A stretch of DNA of 64,000 nt, from positions 7,033,501 to 7,097,500 of the forward strand of contig NZ_CP109599.1 of the NCBI RefSeq assembly GCF_036231945.1. The letters are read 5' to 3'. The stretch is from Streptomyces sp. NBC_01429. GTDB taxonomy: Bacteria > Actinomycetota > Actinomycetes > Streptomycetales > Streptomycetaceae. Below are positions 43,779-52,500 of this stretch, one piece after another. Made by a program: the position numbers and the translations under genes. The first letter of the stretch is position 1. Every line of letters begins with the position of its first letter. Under the pieces are notes generated by a model. It was not told the DNA's origin. It saw only the letters and a program-made list of their open reading frames with translations, and did not search any database.

Positions 43779-45743
43779 TCAGGAGAAGTCGGCCACGTTC
43801 TTCGCCGTGACCACCTTCACCGGCACCTTCACCGTCGCGTCGATCTTCTTGCCCGCCGCTGCCTCGATCGCGTTGCGTACGGCGAGTCGGCCCAGCTCCC
43901 TGGGCTGCTGGGCGACGGAGGCGTAGAGCGTGCCCGCCTCGACCGCCTTCAGCCCGTCGGGCGTGCCGTCGAATCCCACGACCGGGACCGACGTACCGGC
44001 CTTGGCGCCGAGCGCCTTGATCGCACCGAGCGCCATCTCGTCGTTCTCGGCGAACACACCGTTCACATCACTGTTGGCCTGGAGCATGTTCGTCATCACG
44101 TCGAGGCCCTTGGTGCGGTCGAAGTCCGCGGGCTGCTTCGCGACGACCTTGATGCCCGGGTACGCCTTGATGCCCTGGGCGAATCCCGCGCCGCGCTCCC
44201 GGCTCGCCGAGGTGCCCGCCGTGCCCTGGAGGACCACGATCCGGCCCTTGCCGCCGAGCTTCTCGGCCAGCGTCCTCGCCGCCTGCTCGCCGCCCGCGAC
44301 GTTGTCGGAGGCGACGAGCGCGGTGACGTCGGCCTTGTTGACACCGCGGTCGGCGGCGATCACCGGGATGTCCGCCTTGTTGGCGGCGCGCACCGAGGGG
44401 CCCGCCGCGTCCGAGTCGACCGGGTTGATGATCACCGACGACATGGACTCGCTGGTGAAGTTCTGTATCTGGTTGGCCTGTTGGGAGGCGTCGTTCTGCG
44501 CGTCGGTGACGGTGAGTTCCACCCCCTTCGCCTTCGCCTCGGCCTGGGCGCCCGCCTTCAGCTGGACGAAGAACGGGTTGTTGAGGGTGGAGACGGACAT
44601 GCCCAGCTTGGTCGCGCCGCCGGAGGAGCCGCTGTTCCAGAGGGAGACCCCGCCGATGACCGCCGCCACCAGCACCGCGGCGACCGTGTACTTCACCGCC
44701 TGCGCCTTCCTGCCACCTGGCCCGCCCGCACCGGCCGCGCCGCCCGCCACCGGAGTCGAACCGGCCCGTCGGCGCACGGTGTCGAGGAGGACGGCGAGCG
44801 CGATGACCACACCGATGACGACCTGCTGCCAGAACGCCGACACCGACAGCAGGTTGAGGCCGTTGCGCAGCACCGCCAGGATCAGCGCGCCGATCAGTGT
44901 GCCGGACGCCTTGCCGACCCCGCCCGACAGGCTGGCGCCGCCGATGACCACGGCGGCGATCGCGTCGAGTTCGTACCCCTGCGCGGCCTGCGGCTGCGCC
45001 GAGGCGAGCCGGGAGGCCAGGACGATGCCGGCGACGGCGGCGAACAGCCCGGACAGGGCGTAGACGGCGACCTTCTGCCGCTTGACCCGCAGCCCGGAGA
45101 GCCGCGCGGCCTCCTCGTTGCCGCCGATCGCGTACATCGAGCGCCCGAGGTAGGTACGGCCCAGGACCACCGCGGTGACCAGCCCCATCACGATCATCAC
45201 GAGGACCGGCACCGGCAGCCAGCCGCCGAGCGTGTCGCCCAGCCGCGAGACCGAGGAGGGGAAGGCGATCGGGCTGCCCTGGGAGATCACCAGGGAGAGA
45301 CCGCGGCCCACCGACAGCATCGCCAACGTGGCGATGAACGGGGGGAGTTTGCCGTACGAGACGAGCGCCCCGTTGACGAACCCGCAGGCTATGCCGGTGG
45401 CGACGGCGAGGATGACGGCCAGCCACACCGGCACCCCGGCCGACGTCGCCGACCAGGCCAGCACGGTCGCGGACAGCGCCGCCACCGAGCCCACCGACAG
45501 GTCGATGCCCGCCGTGACGATGACGAAGGTGACACCGAACGCGAGGATCGCGGTCACGGCGGCCTGCACACCGACGTTGAGGAGGTTCTGCGTGGTGAGG
45601 AAGTCGCCCGACAGCAGCGACATCGCCACCACCAGGACCACCAGGGCGCTCAGCGCGCCGTTGTCGAGGAGCAGCCGGCGCAGCCCCGGGGCGCCACCGC
45701 CGACCGTCGTGTTCTTGCCGCTCTTGAGCGTGTCAGTGGCCAC
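43779..45743 (-). CDS. Ribose ABC transporter permease fused to substrate-binding protein (RbsC-RbsB)
   Basis: 654-residue fusion. Residues 1 to about 325 are an RbsC permease (FGVTFVIVTAGIDLSVGSVAAL, then AVVIGGASLSGGVGKASGTLIGALIL). A Gly/Ala linker with Arg/Lys follows, then one membrane helix (about 347-367), then from about 375 a type I sugar-binding protein (LGMSVSTLNNPFFVQLKAGA ... VVGFDGTPDGLKAVEAGTL). The extra helix would place the binding domain outside the cell, tethered to the channel. It starts with a GTG overlapping rbsA by 11 bases. Confidence 0.92.
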   Translation of the reverse strand: MATDTLKSGKNTTVGGGAPGLRRLLLDNGALSALVVLVVAMSLLSGDFLTTQNLLNVGVQAAVTAILAFGVTFVIVTAGIDLSVGSVAALSATVLAWSATSAGVPVWLAVILAVATGIACGFVNGALVSYGKLPPFIATLAMLSVGRGLSLVISQGSPIAFPSSVSRLGDTLGGWLPVPVLVMIVMGLVTAVVLGRTYLGRSMYAIGGNEEAARLSGLRVKRQKVAVYALSGLFAAVAGIVLASRLASAQPQAAQGYELDAIAAVVIGGASLSGGVGKASGTLIGALILAVLRNGLNLLSVSAFWQQVVIGVVIALAVLLDTVRRRAGSTPVAGGAAGAGGPGGRKAQAVKYTVAAVLVAAVIGGVSLWNSGSSGGATKLGMSVSTLNNPFFVQLKAGAQAEAKAKGVELTVTDAQNDASQQANQIQNFTSESMSSVIINPVDSDAAGPSVRAANKADIPVIAADRGVNKADVTALVASDNVAGGEQAARTLAEKLGGKGRIVVLQGTAGTSASRERGAGFAQGIKAYPGIKVVAKQPADFDRTKGLDVMTNMLQANSDVNGVFAENDEMALGAIKALGAKAGTSVPVVGFDGTPDGLKAVEAGTLYASVAQQPRELGRLAVRNAIEAAAGKKIDATVKVPVKVVTAKNVADFS

Positions 45744-47283
45744 GGGAGCCCTCCACCCCTTCGTCGTCTGCTGCTTGGTCGTGTGTGCCGGCGGGCGCGG
45801 CCGAGACGGCGAGCGCCATCACCGCGTCCTGGGTGGCCTCGTGCGCCGGGAGTTCACCGGCGATGCGGCCCTGGGCCATCACCAGCACCCGGTCGCTCAT
45901 CCCGAGTACCTCGGGCAGATCGCTGGAGATCATCAGTACGGCGTGCCCGGCGGCGGTGAGCGCGTTGATCAGCTCGTAGATCTCGACCTTCGCGCCGACG
46001 TCGATACCGCGCGTCGGCTCGTCGAGGATCAGCACCCGCACCTCGGCGAGCAGCCACTTGCCGATGACGACCTTCTGCTGGTTGCCACCGGACAGGGTGC
46101 CCACCCGCTGATCGAGTCCCGCCATCCGGACGCCGAGCTGTTCGGCGATCCGGCCGGCCGCGGTGTGCTGGGCCTTGCGGTCCACCAGTCCGGCGCGGGT
46201 CGCCGCACGCAGGGTGACCAGGCCGAGGTTCTCCGCCACCGAGGCGTCCAGCAGCAGGCCCTGGCCCTTGCGGTCCTCGGGCACCAGCCCGATCCCGGCC
46301 GCCATCGCCGCACTCACGTCGTGTCCGGCCAGCGGTGTGCCCGCCACCCGTACGGTGCCGGTGTCGTAGTGGTCGGCGCCGAACACCGCCCGCACCACCT
46401 CCGTACGGCCCGCGCCCACCAGCCCCGCGATGCCGACGACCTCACCGGCGCGCACCTCGAAGCCGATGTCGTGGAAGACCCCTTGTCTGGTCAGCCCGGC
46501 GACGCTGAGCAGCGGCTCACCGGTCTCGGTGGTCCGGCGCGGATACTGCTGCTCGATGGAGCGGCCCACCATGAGCCGGACGAGTTCGTCCTCGGGGGTC
46601 GACGCGGGCACCTGGTCCACACTGCGGCCGTCGCGCAGCACGGTGACCCGGTCGCCGAGCGCCGCGATCTCCTCCAGATGGTGGGTGATGAAGACGATGC
46701 CCACCCCGTCCTCGCGCAGTCTGCGCACGATGCGGAAGAGCTTCTCCACCTCCTCGGAGGTCAGCACGGCCGTGGGCTCGTCCATGATCAGCACCCGGGC
46801 GTCCAGGCTGAGGGCCTTGGCGATCTCGACCATCTGGAGCCGGGCGATGCCCAGTTCGCGGACGAGTGTGTGCGGCGCTGCACTGACCCCGACGCGCTCC
46901 AGCAGTTCGGCCGCGTCGGACTCCATCCTCTTGCGGTCGACCATGCCGAAGCGGCGCGGCTGGCGGCCCAGGAAGATGTTCTCGGCCACGGTCAGATCCG
47001 GGACGAGGTTGAACTCCTGGTAGATGGTGGCGATACCGAGCCGCTGCGCGTCCTGCGCGCCGTGGATCCTTACCTCCTGCCCGTCCACGAGGACGCGCCC
47101 GGTGTCCGGGCGGTAGGCGCCGGAGAGCATCTTGATCAGGGTGCTCTTGCCGGCGCCGTTCTCGCCGAGCAGGACATGCACCTCGCCCCGGCGCAGATCG
47201 AAGTCGACGCTGTCGAGCGCGACCACGCCGGGGAAGGTCTTGCGTATCCCCTCGATACGCAGCAACTCGTCCGGATGGCTCAC
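45733..47283 (-). CDS. rbsA: Ribose ABC transporter ATP-binding protein RbsA
   Basis: 516-residue tandem ATPase energising ribose import. The first domain is complete (Walker A GENGAGKST, Walker B VLIMDEPTAVL). The second has the altered Walker A (GLVGAGRTEV) normal for RbsA, with an intact LSGGNQQK signature and VLILDEPTRGIDV. The GTG start at 47283 has AAGGAG 6 bases upstream and overlaps the rbsR stop by 4 bases. Confidence 0.95.
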   Translation of the reverse strand: MSHPDELLRIEGIRKTFPGVVALDSVDFDLRRGEVHVLLGENGAGKSTLIKMLSGAYRPDTGRVLVDGQEVRIHGAQDAQRLGIATIYQEFNLVPDLTVAENIFLGRQPRRFGMVDRKRMESDAAELLERVGVSAAPHTLVRELGIARLQMVEIAKALSLDARVLIMDEPTAVLTSEEVEKLFRIVRRLREDGVGIVFITHHLEEIAALGDRVTVLRDGRSVDQVPASTPEDELVRLMVGRSIEQQYPRRTTETGEPLLSVAGLTRQGVFHDIGFEVRAGEVVGIAGLVGAGRTEVVRAVFGADHYDTGTVRVAGTPLAGHDVSAAMAAGIGLVPEDRKGQGLLLDASVAENLGLVTLRAATRAGLVDRKAQHTAAGRIAEQLGVRMAGLDQRVGTLSGGNQQKVVIGKWLLAEVRVLILDEPTRGIDVGAKVEIYELINALTAAGHAVLMISSDLPEVLGMSDRVLVMAQGRIAGELPAHEATQDAVMALAVSAAPAGTHDQAADDEGVEGSRGH

Positions 47284-48326
47284 GGGTTGCTCCTTCGTGT
47301 GACGGTTTGCGGATACGGGTGGCCGGCCGCCGGCGGGGGCGCGCCGCAGGAGCGGCGTACGACCAGCCGGGCGGGCAGGGTCAGGGACGGCGGGACGCGG
47401 CCCGCGATGCGCTCGGCCAGCGCCCGCACGGCGGCCCGGCCCAGCTCCTCGGTCGGCTGCGCGATGGCCGTGATGGGCGGATCGGTGTGCACGAACCACG
47501 GGATGTCGTCGAAGGCGGCGAGCGCGATGTCATCGGGGACGCTCAGCCCCCGCGCGCGGATCGCGTCCAGCGCGCCGAGCGCCATCAGATTGTCAGCGGC
47601 GAACACGGCGTCGGGCGGCTCGGGCAGGGCGAGGAACCGCTCGGCGGCCCGGCGCCCGCTCTCGGCCTGGAAGTCGCCCTGGCCGATGTACGCGTCGGGC
47701 AGCGCGACGCCCCGCTCGCGCAGCGCGGCCCGGAAGGCGTCGACGCGCTCGCTGCCGGTCGTGGTGGCCGCGGGTCCCGCGATGATCGCCAGCCTGCGAT
47801 GGCCGAGCCGCAGCAGATGGTCCACCAGGTCCGCCACGGCGCCGCGCCCGTCGGCCCGTACGACCGGCACCTCCACGCCCGGCACCCACCGGTCCACGAA
47901 GACGATCGGGGTCCCGGCGCGCACCGCGTCGGCTATCAGCCCCGAACCGGGGTCGGTCGGCGACATCAGCAGTCCGTCGATGCGGCGGTCGAGCAGGGTG
48001 CGGACGTGATGGTCCTGCAACTCCGGTCGCTCGTCGGCGTTTCCGATGATCACGCTGTAGCCGAGGGCCCGCGCCTCTTCCTCGACGGCGCGGGCCAGGG
48101 CGGTGAAGTACGGATTGAGCACATCGCTGATGACCAGGCCCAGGGTGCGGGTCTGATCGGTGCGCAGGGAGCGGGCCACGGCGTTGGGCCGGTAGCCCAG
48201 TGCCGCGACGGCGGCGACCACCCGGGCCCGTGCCTCCGGGCTGACCGACGGATGGTCGTTGAGCACGCGCGACACCGTGGCGACGGACACACCCGCCTCG
48301 GCCGCGACATCTTTGATGCCGGCCAT
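47280..48326 (-). CDS. rbsR: LacI family repressor of the ribose operon
   Basis: 348-residue LacI/GalR regulator. The helix-turn-helix is at the very start (IKDVAAEAGVSVATVSRVLNDHPSVSPEARARV) and a periplasmic-binding-like sugar domain follows (GLVISDVLNPYFTALARAVEEEA). It is the first gene of the rbs operon and sits just downstream of two CGAT-centred palindromes, so it probably represses its own operon until ribose or a derivative is present. GGAGGTGG precedes the ATG. Confidence 0.92.
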   Translation of the reverse strand: MAGIKDVAAEAGVSVATVSRVLNDHPSVSPEARARVVAAVAALGYRPNAVARSLRTDQTRTLGLVISDVLNPYFTALARAVEEEARALGYSVIIGNADERPELQDHHVRTLLDRRIDGLLMSPTDPGSGLIADAVRAGTPIVFVDRWVPGVEVPVVRADGRGAVADLVDHLLRLGHRRLAIIAGPAATTTGSERVDAFRAALRERGVALPDAYIGQGDFQAESGRRAAERFLALPEPPDAVFAADNLMALGALDAIRARGLSVPDDIALAAFDDIPWFVHTDPPITAIAQPTEELGRAAVRALAERIAGRVPPSLTLPARLVVRRSCGAPPPAAGHPYPQTVTRRSNP

Positions 48327-48344
48327 CGTCGGTCCACCTCCTTG

Positions 48345-48380
48345 TGGAATCGATTACAACGAGGATTGGAATCGATTCCA
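48345..48380 (-). promoter_or_regulatory. Two LacI-type operators in front of rbsR
   Basis: TGGAATCGATTACA (48345-48358, one mismatch) and TGGAATCGATTCCA (48367-48380, perfect palindrome) are centred 22 bases apart, two DNA turns, directly before the rbsR start. This suits cooperative binding by RbsR. Confidence 0.75.
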
Positions 48381-48456
48381 CGGAGAGAGGCAAGAGCCCG
48401 GGGGTATTCCGAGACCGGATCGTGATGAGAACCGGTTGCGACCGGACGGTTACTCC

Positions 48457-48478
48457 CCCTCGCCGCGCGCGGCGAGGG
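48457..48478. terminator. Hairpin between rbsR and the NRPS operon
   Basis: CCCTCGCCG (48457-48465) pairs with CGGCGAGGG (48470-48478) around CGCG, 92 bases past the dioxygenase stop. Probable terminator of the biosynthetic operon. Confidence 0.6.
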
Positions 48479-48569
48479 CTGGACCCGGATCCGAACGAAA
48501 GGCCCTGGACGGTGGCGCCGCCGAACCACCGGGCAGCGGCGTGCTCGAACCCCGCCCGGTGCGCACCGC

Positions 48570-49442
48570 TCAGGCCCGGGGGCGGCCGCCCTTGATGGCG
48601 ACCCGCTGGCCGTAGCGCGGATGCGGGTAGTAGTCCCAGGTGGCGTGGTGCTGAAGGCAGCGGTTGTCCCAGAACACCAGGGTGTTGGGTGTGAAGCGGA
48701 CCCGGCAGGTCAGCAGCGGGGTACGGGCGATGTGGGCCAGCAGCATGTCCAGCACCGCCCGGCTCTCGTTGGGCGTCAGCCCGGTCAGGTGCGAGGTGTA
48801 GGCGCCGTTCACGTACAGCAGCTTGCGGCCGGTCTCGGCGTGGCTGACCACCACCGGATGCTCGTTCTTGGGGACGTCGTACTCGGGCGGCGGTGTGACG
48901 CCTCCCCACGGCAGCAGACCGTCGTGGACCGCCGTCATACCGTCGAGGAAGGTCTTCATCGCGGGCGACAGCAGCTCGTAGGCGAGATGCATGTTGGCGA
49001 AGTGGGTGTCGCCGCCGCTGCCGATGTCCGGGGTACGGGTGATGTAGAGCATCGAGCCGAGCGAGGGCTCCGGGTCCGCCGTCCCGTCGGCGTGCCAGCC
49101 GTCGCCCGCCACGGCGCGCGACTCCTTGGTGGCGCTGATCTCCAGGATGTGCGGATCGGAGCCCTCGGGCGCCAGCGCCACCGGATGCAGCTCCCCGAAG
49201 TGACCGGCGACCCGCTTGTGATCCTCGCCCGTCAGCGTCTGGTCGCGGAAGACCAGCACATGGTGGGTGAGGAACGCCTCCTTCAGCTCGGCCAGTTGGG
49301 TGTCCGACAGCTTCTCCGACAGATCGATGCCGGACACCTCTGCGCCGGTCGCCGGCGTGAGCGGGTCGACGGTGATGGTCTCGTAGACCGTGGGCGGCCT
49401 GGTGGTGATGCGCTCCATCGCGTCCAGTGCGTACTGTTCCAT
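48570..49442 (-). CDS. TauD/TfdA-type Fe(II)/2-oxoglutarate dioxygenase
   Basis: 290-residue non-haem iron hydroxylase. The metal triad is visible: His117 and Asp119 in GDGWHADGT, and His265 in CLQHHATWDYYP, with Arg276/Arg280 placed to bind 2-oxoglutarate as in TauD. It follows the NRPS-PKS gene by 90 bases on the same strand and is probably the last gene of the biosynthetic operon, where it would hydroxylate an amino acid unit, proline being the best candidate. GGGAG lies 7 bases before the ATG. Confidence 0.88.
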   Translation of the reverse strand: MEQYALDAMERITTRPPTVYETITVDPLTPATGAEVSGIDLSEKLSDTQLAELKEAFLTHHVLVFRDQTLTGEDHKRVAGHFGELHPVALAPEGSDPHILEISATKESRAVAGDGWHADGTADPEPSLGSMLYITRTPDIGSGGDTHFANMHLAYELLSPAMKTFLDGMTAVHDGLLPWGGVTPPPEYDVPKNEHPVVVSHAETGRKLLYVNGAYTSHLTGLTPNESRAVLDMLLAHIARTPLLTCRVRFTPNTLVFWDNRCLQHHATWDYYPHPRYGQRVAIKGGRPRA

Positions 49443-49532
49443 GACGTTCTCCCGAAGGTGTGTGTGGTGTGCGGGTGGTGGCGGAGGAGACGGGCCCCGG
49501 GCCGCGGGGGGTCGGTGTCGGCGCTCGTGGTG

Positions 49533-52500
49533 TCAGCGGTCGTGGGGATCCGGCGGGGACGCCGCGTTGATGGCCTCGGCCACCGGATCCACGTACGGCG
49601 GCCGGACGATGCCGTAGTGCGTGGTGTCCAGACGCCGCCACTCCACGAGCCCCGGCAGCCGCTCCCGCCACTGCCGCGCCTGCGCCTCCGGGGTGCCCGT
49701 CGCGGGGAGCCCGTCCACGGGTGTGCCCGCCAGCCACAGCCTGCTGGGCGTACGGGTGAGCCGGGGCGGCTCGTAGTGCGCCATGCCGGCCACATTGGCC
49801 CGGCAGCAGTGGGCCAGCCGCTCGGCGTACGCCCGCGCCCGCGCCCCCACCGGCTTCGCGCCGCTCTGGCTCAGCTCATGGGCGAAGACCGCGTCGAGCT
49901 GGGTCTCGTCGTACGCGCGGAAGAGCGGTCCCGCGTCCGGCGGCGGCGGGTCGAGCAGATACAGCTCGGCCACCGGCTCGCCCGCCGACTCGGCCTCGGC
50001 GGCCATCCCCAGCGCCACCCAGGCGCCGAACGACCAGCCCGCGAGCCGCCTGCGCCACGTTCCGGCCGGGAAACGGGCCTCCAGCGCGGCGTGGTAGAGC
50101 CGGGCACGCTCGGCCAGTGACCAGTCCGGCGGCTCGGGCAGCCGCAGCGCCGGATCGGCGATCAGGCAGACGGTGAGGCGCGGATCGAGCGCCGACACCA
50201 GCGCCCGGTACGCCTGGATGTCCCCGCCGACCGGATGGACCACACAGAGCACCTCGCGCCCACTGCCCTCCTGCCACACCTCCAGCGCCACCGGATCGCC
50301 CGCAGGGGGTTCGCCCGGCGCCTCCTCGTCCAGCCGCGCCAGTACGTCGGCGAGGCTGGCCCGGTGGTTGAGCTGGGACAGCTCCAGATCCACCTCGAAC
50401 AGCCGCTTCACCTCGCCGATCAGATCGAGCAGGGTCAGCGAGTCGGCGCCCAGGTCGTAGAGCGAGGCGTCCGGGTCGAGATGGTCGAGCCCCAGCCAGT
50501 CCCGCAGCCAGTCGGTGAGCTGCTCGGTGGGGGAGGCCACGGTGTCGGCCGGGGGCCGCCCGACGGACTCGTACGACGCGACGGCCCCGGTCGCCACGCC
50601 CCCGGCGGAAGAGTTCCCCGCCCCGGCGCCGCCCGCGTCGAAGTTCCCCGCGTAGAAGTCACGGGACCGGTCGAGCGGAGTGGTGGAGACCAGCAGCTGC
50701 GGCAGCTGGAGCCGCAGCGCCCGCGCGAACAGCCGCTGCCCCTCCGCCACATCGAGACCGACCGCCAGATGCGCCTGGTGGCGCGCGTCCGCCCGCAGGA
50801 CGTCGCGCGCCATGCCCACCTCGCGCCAGATGTCCCAGGCCACACCGATACGCAGGGTGGTCTCCGCGCCGGCGGACCGGTGGCGGGCGAAGCCGTCCAG
50901 CAGTCCGTTCGCGGCGGCGTAGTCCAGCTGCCCGACCCCGCCGAACTGCGCGGACATCGAGGAGCAGTAGACCGCGAAGGCCGGCCGGTAGCGCTCGACC
51001 ACCCGCTCGGTCAGCAGGGCGCCGCGCACCTTGGCGGCCGTGGCCCGCCGCATCACGGTGGCGTCGCGGTGGGTGATCAGACCACCGGCCGCAGTGCCCG
51101 CCGCGTGGATCACACCGTCGATCCGCGAGGTGAATTCGTCGAGCCGGGCCAGGACCTCGCCCGGCGCGGCCTCGGCGAGATCCGCCACCACCACCTCGAC
51201 GCGGTCGGCCCACCGTGACAGTACGGCGGGGAGCGTGGGCCGCCGCGCCAGCAGGATCACCCGGCCGTCCGTCCTCTCCAGCAGCCACGCGGCGATGCTC
51301 GCCCCGATACCGCCGGTGCCGCCCAGCACGAGATGGACGCCACCCTCCTCCGGAAGCACCGCATATGACGATGCGTCAGGTATTTCTGTCTCGGAACCGT
51401 CGACCGCGAGCAGCGCCTGCTGCCACCAGTAGCCCTGCCGGAGCGCCAGCCGCCGGGGCAGCTCCGGCGAAGCAGCGCCCTCGGCCGTGGCCGGGGCGGC
51501 CGCCTCCGCCAGCAGCGCGGGCAGTACCGAGACCCACCCCGCCGGGGCGCTGCCCGGCAGGTCGAGCCAGCGGCCGTCGACGGCCCGCTCCTGCGGCGCC
51601 ACCTCGCACACGCCCGCCAGGAGGCCCAGCTCCGGCCGGTCCGTGCCGCCCTCGACCGGCTGCGCCCCGTACGAGAGCCACCAGGGCCGCAGCCGTCCGG
51701 CCAGCGGCGTGTCCGCAACGGCCGCCAGCAGCGCCGCCGGTGTGTCCACGCAGGCCCAGTGGGCCCGGGAAAGGGTGTCCTCGTCCGGCGTCCCGTCGAC
51801 CGACAACGGCAGCGCGTGCAGCCAGTCGACACCGCCCTCGCCGCTGTCCGCCAGCGCGTCGACGAGGCTGCGCAGGGAGACCGGGTCGGCGGGATCGACC
51901 TCGTAGACGTCGTCCGCGACACGCGCGAAGGCATCGGCCGCGCCGACCCGTACCACGCGTGCGTAGGCGGCCTCGAAGGGGCGGACCTCCGCCGGATCCG
52001 GCACCGTCGCCGCCATGAGGACCAACAGGCCGCTGGTGCGCGGCCCGGAGCCGGTGACCGCGCGCGAGCGCCGTACCCAATGCGGCTGATGGAGCCACCC
52101 GGACTCGGGCAGCCGCGTGGATTCCGGCAGGCGCGCGGACTCGGGCAGCCGCGCCGGGTCCCCGGCGGCGGCGTGTCCCGTGGGCACGGTCACCGGAGCG
52201 GCGCGCTCGAAGTCGTAGTCGGCCAGGTCGAAGGCGGGCGGCGGGAAGTCCCACGGCGCCTGAGCGGGCCCGGCGGACCAGCGGACGCGCTCCCCGGCCA
52301 GCCACGCGTCGGCCAGTGCCCGGGCCGACCGGCCCGCGACCGGGCGTATCTCCTCGCCGGGCGTCACCTCGACCCCGGTCGCCGTACGCAGCCAGGCCAC
52401 CGCCTCGGCCGCGTCGGCACACGCCGCGCCCATCCGCCAGCGGCCCGGCGGGCGCCCTGCCCGCAGATGCCGCAGCACCTGGCCGTACGCCTCGGGCCTC

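Noticed and set aside
45733..47283. Degenerate second Walker A in RbsA
   Set aside because: GLVGAGRTE in the second ATPase half is normal for sugar transporters of this family, not a defect specific to this genome.
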